From: Marinobacterium rhizophilum
Lineage (GTDB): Bacteria > Pseudomonadota > Gammaproteobacteria > Pseudomonadales > Balneatricaceae
Length of the DNA: 64,000 nucleotides
Reading direction: 5' to 3'
Assembly (NCBI RefSeq): GCF_024397915.1
Contig: NZ_CP073347.1
Coordinates: 4,340,001 to 4,404,000 of the forward strand
The position numbers and the translations under genes were made by a program. Shown in pieces: positions 7,138 through 15,870 of this stretch (position 1 is the first letter of the stretch; every line of letters begins with the position of its first letter). The notes below the pieces were generated by a model. The model made no database searches, was not told the origin of the DNA, and worked only from the letters and a program-made list of their open reading frames with translations.

Positions 7138-8202
7138 ATGTCTCAGGGCACGAGGGAACCGCACAATGCCATCCACTTCAACACCACCTTCACCGAAGCA
7201 GGCCTACCTCTGGCCGACGTCCGCCTCATTCGCCACAAAGATTCTCGGGCCAAACGCGGCCGTTCGCCCTATGAACTGTGGCGCGACAACCGGGAGCTGT
7301 TCGAGTGGTACCAATCCACTCAGACCTTCGCAAACCGCCCCAGGCTCAACGCCCCGTACTGGGCCGCCTTTGTCGCCAACCACGCAGACGAAACCATGTT
7401 CGCCGGGCTCTATGCCGTTCGGTATCGGGGCCTGCTTGAGAAGGACACGCCGATGCCGCATATGGACGGTATTGATGTGGCAGGAAGTTGTGATGTGTAC
7501 GACCTCACACTCCAGGAAACGCTGAGTGACCTGGTCGGCCGACTCTTTATCGATTGGGGGAAGGGCGCTCTGGCGTGGGTGCAGTATGCCAGTCGTCAGA
7601 ACAAGCCAATCGTCCAGCTGACCCGAGAGTTCCAGGAACCCGAATTCCCTGGCTTCCTCAACTTCATGGAGCCCTTATCGAAACTCGATCGATTGCCAGC
7701 TAGTTGGATTACTAGTTTGAAGTCAGCGCGGGGAGTCTATCTGCTCACCTGTCCGAAAACCAAGGAGCAGTATGTTGGTTCGGCTACCGGGGAGACCTTG
7801 CAGCTACTCATTGAAGATGTCGCGTCCAAGTGTGGGCTGACACCTCTAAAGCATACGCAAAAGTGCCTTCGATTTTCTTTGAACGATCGCTTCCGAGAAG
7901 AAGTGGTCCACATCGCGCGCGATACGTTTGTCGGGGCTCCTTTCCTGGTGATTGTCTTGCGGCCGGACTTCAGCCTTCAAAAGGAAAATGTGTTGAATAC
8001 TCTATCTGACGTCACAGTCCACCTGTCAGATGGTAAGCGTGAGCTTTACAACAGTAATTTCGGACAGGCATACAAGAACAAGCTCATGGCAAAAGGTGAT
8101 CATTCTGCGGCCTTTGGGCATGGATGGGAGGTGTCGATTGAAGAGGGCTTCGATACCTTGGCCGAATTCCTCGTGACCATCAGCTGGTCCAAGGCGGCTT
8201 AA
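7138..8202 (+). CDS. GIY-YIG-like nuclease-family protein, 5' end possibly frameshifted
   Basis: 354 residues in the open frame. Residues about 10-150 form an unnamed N-terminal domain (AIHFNTTFTEAGLPLADVRL, RHKDSRAKRGRSPYELWRDN). At about 199-217 GVYLL...YVGSATGE matches the two conserved tyrosine segments of GIY-YIG endonucleases. The rest of that domain is diverged, and a C-terminal region follows that I do not recognise. The ATG at 7138 has no ribosome site. A good site (gagggaaccgcaca) stands before ATG 7166, which is out of frame; the duplicate at 4991 has the corresponding ATG in frame. A one-base deletion behind the original start is likely, leaving a weakly expressed or dead gene. 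Confidence 0.65.
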   Translation: MSQGTREPHNAIHFNTTFTEAGLPLADVRLIRHKDSRAKRGRSPYELWRDNRELFEWYQSTQTFANRPRLNAPYWAAFVANHADETMFAGLYAVRYRGLLEKDTPMPHMDGIDVAGSCDVYDLTLQETLSDLVGRLFIDWGKGALAWVQYASRQNKPIVQLTREFQEPEFPGFLNFMEPLSKLDRLPASWITSLKSARGVYLLTCPKTKEQYVGSATGETLQLLIEDVASKCGLTPLKHTQKCLRFSLNDRFREEVVHIARDTFVGAPFLVIVLRPDFSLQKENVLNTLSDVTVHLSDGKRELYNSNFGQAYKNKLMAKGDHSAAFGHGWEVSIEEGFDTLAEFLVTISWSKAA

Positions 8203-8262
8203 GTGATTTCAGCCTGATTCCTGTACGCGGGAATCAGGCTCAGTGATCAAGGAAGGTGAATC

Positions 8263-8526
8263 ATGAACGAGTTCAACCTGACGCAACATGCGGAAAAGCG
8301 CAGCCAGCAACGCGCCATCCCTTTACCAATGCTGGATATCCTCTACCTCTACGGCGAAGAGGTCCCACAGAAAGGTGGAAGTCACCTCCTTCGGCTGAAT
8401 AAGCGATCGATCAAGACCATCCGCCGTGATCTCAAGTCGGTCCTGGATCATCTGGACTCGTTGGCATCGATATACGCCATCGAAGGCGACGACGGCGCGA
8501 TGATTACAGTCGGGCACCGGTATTAA
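8263..8526 (+). CDS. Small hypothetical protein, possibly DUF4258-like
   Basis: 87 residues beginning MNEFNLTQHAEKRSQQRAIP, with a later LDHLDSLASIYAIEGDDGAM and VGHRY end. The HAxxRxxxR start and the C-terminal strand resemble DUF4258 or RelE-like small proteins, but the match is weak. A ribosome site (aaggtgaatc) precedes the ATG. It lies 60 bp behind the GIY-YIG-like gene and may be co-transcribed. No antitoxin partner is evident beside it. Confidence 0.6.
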   Translation: MNEFNLTQHAEKRSQQRAIPLPMLDILYLYGEEVPQKGGSHLLRLNKRSIKTIRRDLKSVLDHLDSLASIYAIEGDDGAMITVGHRY

Positions 8527-8611
8527 TGGTCCAGTTCAGTAGACACAGGAGGCATGGACAGGGGCTCGATTGTTATCGGCTATCCTTTGAGTAAAAGAGG
8601 AGGGCAGAACA

Positions 8612-8764
8612 ATGTCAAAAGGCAACAGCGGTTCGAAAGACGGTGGGAGCAAAAGCGGCGATCGTGGTCCATCGAGTCACCCCGGCCCCGGTGGTAACTG
8701 GCCAAGTACGACTCCGAATGCATCCGGTGGTGGGCGGGGCAATGCGCCGTCGAAAGGCAAGTGA
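8612..8764 (+). CDS. 50-residue glycine/serine-rich small protein
   Basis: A short frame MSKGNSGSKDGGSKSGDRGP... ending NAPSKGK, rich in Gly, Ser, Lys and Pro and probably disordered. It has a strong ribosome site, AGGAGGG, 7 bp before the ATG. Its composition and length recall small low-complexity proteins common in integrative elements, with no assigned function. Expression is inferred from the ribosome site only. Confidence 0.55.
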   Translation: MSKGNSGSKDGGSKSGDRGPSSHPGPGGNWPSTTPNASGGGRGNAPSKGK

Positions 8765-8886
8765 ATTCATAGGTCTGCCGGTGCATTGAGTACCGACAAA
8801 CTTAACCTGATTGCCATCCTTGGCATACCCCACCAACAGGAAAACTCTGACGACACTGAAGCTCAAAAAGCGGACACTGAAAACTG

Positions 8887-9672
8887 ATGATAACCGGACA
8901 ATCTACGTTGATGAAAAGCGGTCAAACTACGGTGTTGCTGGCAAGCCGGCCGGCCATTAAAAGTCTTGTCTGGGAGCTGTGGAGTATACGGATTACCACA
9001 CGTACCATCAGCACCTACCTGGCCCGCCGGGGTTTTACGCCGCAGAAGCCCGCCAAGCAAGCCTACGCGCAACGAAGCAAAGAAGTGCAGCACTGGCTGG
9101 ATAATACGTATCCCTTTATCAAAGCCCGGGCGCGGCTGCACAATGCCGAGGTCTTCTGGGGTGATAAAACTGGCGTGCGTAATCAATGCCAGCACGCACA
9201 AGGGTTTGCGCCGAAAGGCAACACTCCCGTGGTGAAGGCGAATGCAAAGCGGCTGTCGGTCAACATGATTTCGGCGATCATGAACCAGGGCAAAATCTGG
9301 TTTATGGTCTATCAGGAGACGATGACGGCCAAGGTCCTGATCCGCTTCGTCAAACGGTGATAGCGTCATCACATAAGAAGGCCTTTCTGATTCTGGACAA
9401 CCTGCTTTTGCCATCATGGCCATCTCGTTCGGTCGTGGCTGGAGAAGCACAAGCAGGAAATCGAGGTGTTCTACCTCCCGTCCTACTCGCCGGAGCTGAA
9501 CCCGGATAAGTACCTGAGCTGCGACTTGAAACAGGGCATCCGTGCTTCCTTACCCGCCCGAACGGTTGATGATCTGAAGTGAAAAGTCAGCAGCCATATG
9601 AGGATGCTGCAATATAAGCCTGAGCGCGTGAAAAAGTACTTCAAACATCGCCATATCGCTTATGCGGCGTGA
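8887..9672 (+). pseudogene. Decayed IS630-family transposase
   Basis: The first frame (8887-9360) has typical IS630 text: STYLARRGFTPQKPAKQAYA, EVFWGDKTGV, MISAIMNQGKIWFM. It then breaks. The C-terminal part reappears in other frames (FLILDNL near 9390; VFYLPSYSPELNPDKY near 9470; RMLQYKPERVKKYFKHRHIA near 9650) with an in-frame stop near 9580. The N-terminal helix-turn-helix is missing and no terminal repeats are evident. Confidence 0.85.
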
Positions 9673-9950
9673 ATGTATTTCTCGGCCAGGTTAATAATGA
9701 CTCAGCACTTTCCTCTTGAAATGTATTAATAGTCTATATGCTTTATTGCTTTTTATGTCGATTTATATGATGCTATTTATTTGATTTTTATTGCTTTGTT
9801 TTTTAAGCTTCTTTTGGGTTGGTTTTTTGTTTTATATGGGGCTGTTTTCGCGGAGTGAGTATCCGTCAAATTGGCTCGTTATAATTAGGGGTTTTTATAT
9901 ATTTTTCAGATGGCATGGATGCCATTTTTTGAATTGTCGGAGACGGATTT
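9673..9950. other. AT-rich non-coding stretch before the relaxase gene
   Basis: A markedly AT-rich region between the IS630 remnant and the relaxase. No convincing gene is present; the one short frame (9791-9979) lacks a ribosome site and has biased composition. An origin of transfer often lies just upstream of MobV-type genes, but I could not identify one by sequence. Confidence 0.4.
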
Positions 9951-11336
9951 TTGGCTGGTTATCAATTTATTCACTATGAGGCATATGGATCAAAAGGGAC
10001 GAGTAAGAAGCGTAGTTTGATGTCAATTGCACGGGAAGCCGAGCGGGTTCCGTATAGCCACCCGCATGTCAAGTCGCCGCTAAAACCCGAGTACTTACTG
10101 GGTACCTCCTTCGTCGCTGTGGCAGAAAAAATATCGATAGCGGCAGGTGCGAGCACCACCTTGCATGGCGGCAAAAAGCGCAAGGTTAGAGCTGATGCCA
10201 ATACAGGTATTGGACTTATCGCCAGCTATCCTTTGTCTGTCGCGGATCTGGAAGCGTTGCCGGACGAGCAGAGACAGCTGCGTCTGGCAGAGATACGTGA
10301 ATGGGCAGAAGACTCCATTGCATTTGTGCAAAGCGAATTTCCCGGACGCGTTCAGGTTGCGGCATTGCATTGGGATGAGAGCCATCCGCATATTCATATA
10401 CTTGTGGGGGCGACTGAGCCCTGCAATGATTTCAAACAGCTGCATAAAGGTGAGCTGGCCCGCCGCGTTGCACAGGGGAACGACCGCACCGGACGAGGCA
10501 AGAAAGCGGGTAATGATGCATACAAGGCTGAGATGAGAAGGTTTCAGGACCGATATCATCAGGAAGTTGCCGTGCACTACGGCCAGGCCCGTATAGGGCC
10601 GCGGCGCCAGCGGCTGACGCGTTCGCAGTGGCAGTGTGAGCAAGCAAAAGCGGAAGCCCTGGCTAATGCAAAGCGGCAGGCCGAAATCGTGGATCGGCAA
10701 GCAGCCCAGGTCCTGTCGGATGCCCAGGAGCAGGCTACATGGCTCGTTGAGGCGACTCAAGACGAGGCCCGGTTGCAGGCTGCGCGCATTTCACAAGAGA
10801 AAAAGCAGGCTGAAATGCTTCGTCAACAAGCCGAGACGGACGCGCGAATCGCGGCTCAGGCGCGCCGGATGGCGGAAGATGCCAAGGTAGCCGCCCAGGG
10901 ATTGTTGAAAAAATTCAAACCGTATGAAACTTTGGGCGGTCGCATACTTGGCCTGTTGGGTCTTAAAAAACTGTTCGAGCGACGTGCAGAGAAGCGCTGG
11001 CGGCGCAAGACACAGCAACTGCACGCTCAGGTTGACCGCCTCAGCGCCGTTGCGAGCAATGTGGATGTGATCAGTCGCGAACGCAAGGATGCTATACGGG
11101 CATTGAATGCCCTCAAAGGAGCGTTGCAGGCACCAGTCGATGTTCAGGCTTTTCCTAATGCACACGAAGCCGCCATGGCTCGATTGAGCGAATTACAACG
11201 CTGCCTGAGCTCCGCGTCGAGTCATCTGGAATTAGCGAATGCGCTGCACAGCTATGTAGATCAGGTGATGCTGGTAGCACATGCCCGACTGGGCAGCCCT
11301 GTGGAGTATGCTACGGATGCGAAGAGGCAGCTGTAG
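9951..11336 (+). CDS. MobV/Pre-type mobilization relaxase
   Basis: 461 residues from a TTG start at 9951 with GGAG 8 bp upstream. Residues about 1-200 form the relaxase domain. LHWDESHPHIHIL (about 139-151) matches the metal-binding HxDE...PHxH motif of Mob_Pre enzymes. Residues about 210-310 are an Ala/Gln/Glu/Arg-rich coiled coil, and the C-terminus is helical. Such proteins nick a cognate oriT and mobilize plasmids or integrative elements using another element's type IV secretion system. No secretion genes are in the window, so the island would be mobilizable rather than self-transmissible. The catalytic histidines look intact. Confidence 0.82.
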   Translation: MAGYQFIHYEAYGSKGTSKKRSLMSIAREAERVPYSHPHVKSPLKPEYLLGTSFVAVAEKISIAAGASTTLHGGKKRKVRADANTGIGLIASYPLSVADLEALPDEQRQLRLAEIREWAEDSIAFVQSEFPGRVQVAALHWDESHPHIHILVGATEPCNDFKQLHKGELARRVAQGNDRTGRGKKAGNDAYKAEMRRFQDRYHQEVAVHYGQARIGPRRQRLTRSQWQCEQAKAEALANAKRQAEIVDRQAAQVLSDAQEQATWLVEATQDEARLQAARISQEKKQAEMLRQQAETDARIAAQARRMAEDAKVAAQGLLKKFKPYETLGGRILGLLGLKKLFERRAEKRWRRKTQQLHAQVDRLSAVASNVDVISRERKDAIRALNALKGALQAPVDVQAFPNAHEAAMARLSELQRCLSSASSHLELANALHSYVDQVMLVAHARLGSPVEYATDAKRQL

Positions 11337-11353
11337 AGCAGCCTCGCTATCGG

Positions 11354-11635
11354 CTAGTTTGGTGGGGTACCCGTTATGGTTTGACGATGCCACGGAGGAC
11401 TTTTCTTTGCGAGGTGTGTCAGCCCAACGCCAGGGTCCACGCCGAGCGCTTCGCAGTACTGCACATACTCGTAGACATTGAGCTTGCGCTGCCCAAGTTC
11501 CACTTTGCTGACAAACTGAAAGGGTTCGTCCAGCCGTGCAGCCAACTCCCGCGTCGTCAAGCCTGCGCCTTCGCGGGCATCGCGTAGCCAGCGAATCAGG
11601 TCTTCGTAGCGCGTATTGTGTATCGTTTTAATCAT
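11354..11635 (-). CDS. XRE-family repressor
   Basis: 93 residues from ATG 11635 (MIKTIHNTRYEDLIRWLRDA...). A helix-turn-helix covers about residues 10-65 (GLTTRELAARLDEPFQFVSK, VELGQRKLN). An upstream in-frame start at 11671 exists but would put coding sequence over a pair of 17-bp operator dyads, so the shorter start is preferred. The gene is divergent from the unknown protein at 11694, with both operators in the 58-bp gap, so it probably represses that gene and itself. Confidence 0.8.
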   Translation of the reverse strand: MIKTIHNTRYEDLIRWLRDAREGAGLTTRELAARLDEPFQFVSKVELGQRKLNVYEYVQYCEALGVDPGVGLTHLAKKSPPWHRQTITGTPPN

Positions 11636-11636
11636 T

Positions 11637-11653
11637 GTCCCTATTTTAGAGAC
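11637..11653. promoter_or_regulatory. Operator dyad 1 (GTCCCTA-N3-TAGRGAC)
   Basis: GTCCCTATTTTAGAGAC is a 17-bp inverted repeat directly upstream of the XRE repressor start. A second copy is at 11664-11680; centres are 27 bp apart. Confidence 0.7.
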
Positions 11654-11663
11654 ATGATACATT

Positions 11664-11680
11664 GTCCCCAAATTAGGGAC
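11664..11680. promoter_or_regulatory. Operator dyad 2
   Basis: GTCCCCAAATTAGGGAC shares the consensus GTCCCtA-N3-TAGgGAC with dyad 1 and ends 13 bp before the ATG of the divergent 259-residue protein. Confidence 0.7.
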
Positions 11681-11693
11681 GAGTGGGATTAGA

Positions 11694-12473
11694 ATGCATC
11701 ATCTCCAATCAAATCAACGCGTTGACAGCTTAAAATATTTTTTCATTGCTGATGCGTTGATCGCATGCGAAGCCAACTGGCATTTATACGATCCTCCGGC
11801 ATGTTCGATTGCGTTTAGCGATGAATTTATGCCGACGGGACAGTTTCTGGATCATGCGTTGGATCTGTGCGAAACGGCTGGCTTGGCAGGGTGCTCAATT
11901 GCTAAGTGTTCCTGTAGTAGCAAGCACAAGAATAGAGACCGAGTCATTTACTACAAGATCCCGCCGGAGGTTTCACGGCCCGATATTGAAGACATTTTGA
12001 TTGGTGAAGAAGGGGGAGATATATTTAAATCTAATCCGCTTTTAACATTATATCTAATTGATATAATCATGCATGATATTTTTCGGTTAGCTGTTCAGGA
12101 TGCTCAGAAAGATTTGAATTCTTCGGACCTGGGTAGCCGAGAGTTTCCTGATTTCACAGATAGGCCATATCTGCTTAAAAACACTATAAACTACAGAGCG
12201 CTGCATTTCCTTCTGCGTTATTCGATTGGAGAAATCTATGGGATTTTTTATGACTGGATCGTCTTCGGTCATGTGAGCTTCACAACGCTGTGTGAAGGGT
12301 TGCGTACAGATATGACGGATATATTATGCAATCTTCGGGCGCCTCATCCATCCTGTTCTGAGTTTTCCATACATAGACTCTCAATTTTTGTTAAGGTCTT
12401 TATGAGTCGGTGGCTGTATGTTGTGAACGGCCGGGAGCTCTCCTGTTTCAGGCTTTCTAGCATAATGAAGTAA
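11694..12473 (+). CDS. Unknown 259-residue protein under divergent XRE control
   Basis: I do not recognise this protein. It is mostly soluble-looking, with a cysteine-rich patch (GLAGCSIAKCSCSSKHKN, about 68-85), hydrophobic helices about 115-135 (LLTLYLIDIIMHDIFRL) and 170-195 (HFLLRYSIGEIYGIFYDW), and an aromatic C-terminus. Its DNA is more AT-rich than the catabolic blocks. It starts 13 bp from the nearer operator dyad, so its promoter overlaps the repressor sites. Tight repression by a dedicated XRE protein on a mobile element is a pattern seen in stress-induced excision, toxin and defence genes, but nothing in the sequence fixes the function. Confidence 0.6.
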   Translation: MHHLQSNQRVDSLKYFFIADALIACEANWHLYDPPACSIAFSDEFMPTGQFLDHALDLCETAGLAGCSIAKCSCSSKHKNRDRVIYYKIPPEVSRPDIEDILIGEEGGDIFKSNPLLTLYLIDIIMHDIFRLAVQDAQKDLNSSDLGSREFPDFTDRPYLLKNTINYRALHFLLRYSIGEIYGIFYDWIVFGHVSFTTLCEGLRTDMTDILCNLRAPHPSCSEFSIHRLSIFVKVFMSRWLYVVNGRELSCFRLSSIMK

Positions 12474-12474
12474 T

Positions 12475-12493
12475 GGGGCACCTCGAAAAACCT
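12475..12493 (+). repeat. IS5-family-like terminal inverted repeat, left
   Basis: GGGGCACCTCGAAAAACCT is, apart from one extra base, the reverse complement of 15839-15856. The two copies appear to be the ends of one disrupted insertion sequence. Confidence 0.65.
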
Positions 12494-13215
12494 GGCGGGC
12501 CGGCAGTTCCCTTGAGTAAAATCGACAGGGCCTGGCTCCGTCATGGACCGCCAGCAATGAAGAAGCCACGCAACGCCATCAAGACCGATCTGTTTGTCAC
12601 CAACCAGCACGGCGAGAGGATTTGACCGCCTGGGTGACCCGCCTGGCCGAGATCAATCTGTACATCGACTTTTTCTCGCTGGCCGCTGCGGCGGGTCTGT
12701 CGCGCCACATCCGGTCAGCTTGAAAGACGGTCGGCCGCCCGTTTCCAACTAAAACGATGGCGCGGATACTGGTGCTAAAGCTGGTCTACAACCTGTCCGA
12801 CTGTAAACCTCCCCTAAAACCGGCTCAGCGCCGGCAGAAGGGTCTGGGGGTGTCACTTGGACTCAAAATCATGGCAAAAGCCACGTCGGTTATAAACTGT
12901 CGGTCCATGTAGGCAATCGCTAAAAAGTCATCCGTGAATTTAAGACCGACACCGCCTCGGTGCATAACAATCGCCGTTTCGAGCAGGTGCCTGACCCCTA
13001 CAACGCCCGCCGGGATGTCTATGTCAATCGCGGTTATGCCAGCCAAGCGCGGGACACGAAACTCTAGCAGAGCGGTAACCGCCCCTAAATCCAACGCAAA
13101 GGCGCGCGCAACCGGCCATTATCTGAGTGCCAGCTGCGGCGCTATTACGGTATAGTCAAGACCCGCCCCCGCGTCGAGCATGTGTTCGGCGCGGTCTGAA
13201 TCAACGGTTAATCGA
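12494..13215 (+). pseudogene. Decayed IS5-family transposase
   Basis: Pieces of an IS5-type transposase occur in several frames: KKPRNAIKTDLFVTNQHGER near 12560, MARILVLKLVYNLSD near 12750, SHGKSHVGYKLSVHVGN near 12870, and RPRVEHVFGAV near 13170. Many stops and frameshifts make it inactive. A similar N-terminal piece is at about 28950-29035. Confidence 0.75.
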
Positions 13216-13223
13216 AGTGCCCT

Positions 13224-14072
13224 TCAGTCAGAGCCTTTGCCCGTTTCAGTGTTTGACATAATAATACTTTCCAGTTCTAGGGACTTGGGATGCCGCAGGT
13301 GCGGATGAAAGGATAGTATTTCTTGAGGCGAATAACCTGACCGCAGATAAGGCAGGGCAGCGCTGTGCAGCACGAATTGATGTCCCGGTCCTTGTAGCTT
13401 GTATGTTGAGTTTGACGTGTGGACAATCGGAAGGGCGATTTTGCTAATCAACGATGTACAAACATAATGACCTCGTTCGAATCGGCGCTTGTAATCTGTA
13501 TCGACGACCCCCCACAGAATTTTACCTTCAGGATTTTTATCGTGAATCTCGACAACACTCCAGTTGTTTACCGTGCAATCGATAATCGTAGGAGTCTCAC
13601 GAATTGGAGCACTATTTGATTCTTGAGCCTTTTTGTTGCTTACGTCATTATGCTTGGCTTCCGCTTGCATAGCAATGCGTACGACAAGACCATGGGGGGG
13701 ATGTCCTTTTGCGAGCAACTCCGAAAAACTAAATGGTAACGTAATTTCACTTCCCTCTCCAATCACTCGATACAGTGAGTTTTTAGTCTGTATCAATTGA
13801 CTCTCTCCCGGATTTTCATCTGTGATAAATTGAATTGGTGATGTTATGACAAAGCGCAATGGGTTATCAATTGGCTCTCCCCAGACGACTGTCATCGTGA
13901 CAACGCCTTCCTCGTTCGTAAAACTCACGTGAACCCAGTTTTTCAGTGTTCTTTTTACTTGTGTTTTCTCTTTCATCGCCTGCGTCGCCTCTTTTCTGAA
14001 CTTTTCCATCCGACTTTTATTATTACTACCGTAGTGAAGGCTGAATGGCAACCAAAATAGAATTGAGATCAT
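13224..14072 (-). CDS. Unknown protein with two tandem related domains (possibly DUF6957-like)
   Basis: 282 residues if started at 14072; later in-frame ATGs at 14009 and 13976 are possible and ribosome sites are weak for all. Two halves resemble each other: about 55-130 (VVWGEPIDNPLRFVITSPIQ, then TKNSLYRVIGEGSEI) and about 175-255 (ILWGVVDTDYKRRFERGHYV, then TSNSTYKLQGPGHQF). Each has a WG start, an RF...TS strand pair, a S-Y-x-x-x-G-x-G turn and a final G-x-x-P. This resembles the DUF6957 family from memory, not certainly. The gene lies between IS remnants. Function is unknown. Confidence 0.55.
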   Translation of the reverse strand: MISILFWLPFSLHYGSNNKSRMEKFRKEATQAMKEKTQVKRTLKNWVHVSFTNEEGVVTMTVVWGEPIDNPLRFVITSPIQFITDENPGESQLIQTKNSLYRVIGEGSEITLPFSFSELLAKGHPPHGLVVRIAMQAEAKHNDVSNKKAQESNSAPIRETPTIIDCTVNNWSVVEIHDKNPEGKILWGVVDTDYKRRFERGHYVCTSLISKIALPIVHTSNSTYKLQGPGHQFVLHSAALPYLRSGYSPQEILSFHPHLRHPKSLELESIIMSNTETGKGSD

Positions 14073-14274
14073 TAATAATAAAAGTTTAAAATTGATGGTC
14101 GTTAAGATGTTTAATTGAGCTGAATGACTTTGGTCGTTTATATCAATTGAGTTGAAGTCATAAAGTGATTTAATTGGCCGCTGTTCTATCGATATTACGG
14201 TGATGTATTTGGATGCTACTGTTCGGCGATATTAAATCGGTAGCAAAATGCCGATATTAAGTTAGGCCCCACGG

Positions 14275-15105
14275 ATGGAAAACATAGACCTCAGAACTTT
14301 GTCTGCCGAGGCTTGTAAAGAGATCCGGCGGGCAGCCGTACGCATGTACAAGAAAGACCGCCGCAAAAGTGACATTGCCGTCACGCTCGGTCTGTGCAGA
14401 ACCAGCGTCGGCGAGTGGGTCAACGCCTACGAGAAGCAAGGTGTGGCGGCGCTGAATGAGTCAGGTCGTGGGCGTCCGGTTGGCACCGGCCGGTCGTTGA
14501 CGCCAGCACAGGAGGCTCGGATACGGCGTGACATTGTCGATTACACGTCTGATCAGCTGAAGATGGACTTCGCCCTCAGGAGTGCGCAGGCGGTCAGGTC
14601 ACTGGTCCAGCACTATTTCAGTATTGATATGCCGGTACGCACGGTTCGCAGCTATCTCACACGCCATGGCTTCACCCCCCAGCGACCGCTTAAGCGGGCC
14701 TATGAGCAGAAGCCCGAGTGGGTGCGGCAGTGGATGACCGAAGCGTCCCCGGCCATTGCCGAACGCGCCAAAGGCGAAGGTGCCGAGATCCAGTGGGGCG
14801 GTGAGACGGCAGTATTCAGCGTCGAGCACTACCCACGCGGCTATACGCCGAAAGGCAAGACACCGGTGCTTGTTTTGTCGAAATCCATACGGGAGCGGAT
14901 CAATCTCATCGATCAGCAACCAAGTGAAAGTCAGGTTCATGCTGTATAAGACCGTTGCAGGTCGCAGGTGATGATCAAGTTCCTGGCGCGCCGGAATCAA
15001 GGCCTTCTGATGCCGCCGAGGGTCGAATGGCGCCATGCCGGCGTGATACGAGCGCCGAACCCGCATCAATTTGATGTGACGCACCGTCGTTCGTTGGGGA
15101 ATTAA
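14275..15105 (+). pseudogene. IS630-family transposase, truncated and frameshifted
   Basis: The frame 14275-14949 encodes the N-terminal helix-turn-helix (CKEIRRAAVRMYKKDRRKSD, TLGLCRTSVGEWVNAYEKQG) and the first part of the catalytic domain (VRSYLTRHGFTPQRPLKRAY, EIQWGGETAVF). It ends at 14949, where the expected FMLYK text appears one frame away. Only scraps follow (LIKFL-like near 14975, PNPHQFDVTHRRSLGN at the end). The middle of the catalytic domain, including the DN segment, is deleted. Inactive. Confidence 0.85.
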
Positions 15106-15706
15106 GCCTGTTCCTGACGATAAGATTTATTCGGTTTTTCGGTTTAGTCTAAATCAACGTTTAATTGAGGTGCCTGAATTATGTTTTAAGGGCTGTAGAG
15201 AAAGGTTAAACCCATTAACTATTCTGGATATTTATTTTAAAAATTAATGAGCGTACGCAGGATAGGTTAGGCTAAAAAGAGGATGTCGATTTTCGCTTTT
15301 TCGGTGCTTATAAAATCAAGACCGAGTGACCGACTATGTCTTACTACGAACTGCGTTCTCCGTAAGACTCCGCGGCCAGGGGTAAACCCCTTGGATCCCC
15401 TTTATTGATGGCAATTAAAAGGCACTGGGGTGCTACGGTCATGGGGTTCGAAAATCTTAAAGGATGGCGTCGGAAAGTTCTCGGCCGGGACTAGCGGTGT
15501 AACATGGCCGCTCCGGCTTCCGGGCGAGACATGTGAATATCACTAAGGTTAGGGGCGGCTTATGAGTTGCCTCATTAAAAAGCTGTATATACGGAAGCAA
15601 TCCTGCACTAGCATTCAAGCTCAGAGCCTTGCAATATGGGAGGAGACCATATAATGGATTAATCATCCGATTTCTGAAGGATTTGGCGTGTGGGTCGAGA
15701 AGGTGA

Positions 15707-15746
15707 TGATGCGCCAACAGCTAATGATAAGCCTGTTGGCGCATCA
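15707..15746. repeat. Perfect 14-bp inverted repeat (hairpin)
   Basis: TGATGCGCCAACAG (15707-15720) and CTGTTGGCGCATCA (15733-15746) are exact reverse complements around a 12-nt loop. There is no T-run on either side, so it is not a classical terminator. It may be an IS end or a protein-binding site. Confidence 0.6.
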
Positions 15747-15838
15747 CGGCACACTATAGGGTACCTCAGAAACGCTGATATCTAAGCCAAAATATATCCG
15801 TAACTTTTTAAATGGCTTGGCTTGGTTTGTAATAAATT

Positions 15839-15856
15839 AGGTTTTTCGAGGTCCCC
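15839..15856 (-). repeat. IS5-family-like terminal inverted repeat, right
   Basis: AGGTTTTTCGAGGTCCCC is the inverted partner of 12475-12493. It lies 15 bp beyond the stop of the dctM gene. Confidence 0.6.
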
Positions 15857-15870
15857 TACAGCCCTCGATG

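Larger units (their letters stand above)
15106..15870. other. Non-coding accessory stretch
   Basis: I find no convincing gene here. It contains a perfect 14-bp inverted repeat at 15707-15746 and the right-hand IS5-like terminal repeat at 15839-15856. The short minus-strand frame 15457-15717 has no ribosome site or recognisable content. Confidence 0.5.

Noticed and set aside
9791..9979. 62-residue hydrophobic frame before the relaxase
   Set aside because: No ribosome site, strongly biased by the AT-rich DNA, and overlaps the relaxase start.
15457..15717. 86-residue minus-strand frame
   Set aside because: No ribosome site or recognisable family; its start overlaps a perfect inverted repeat.
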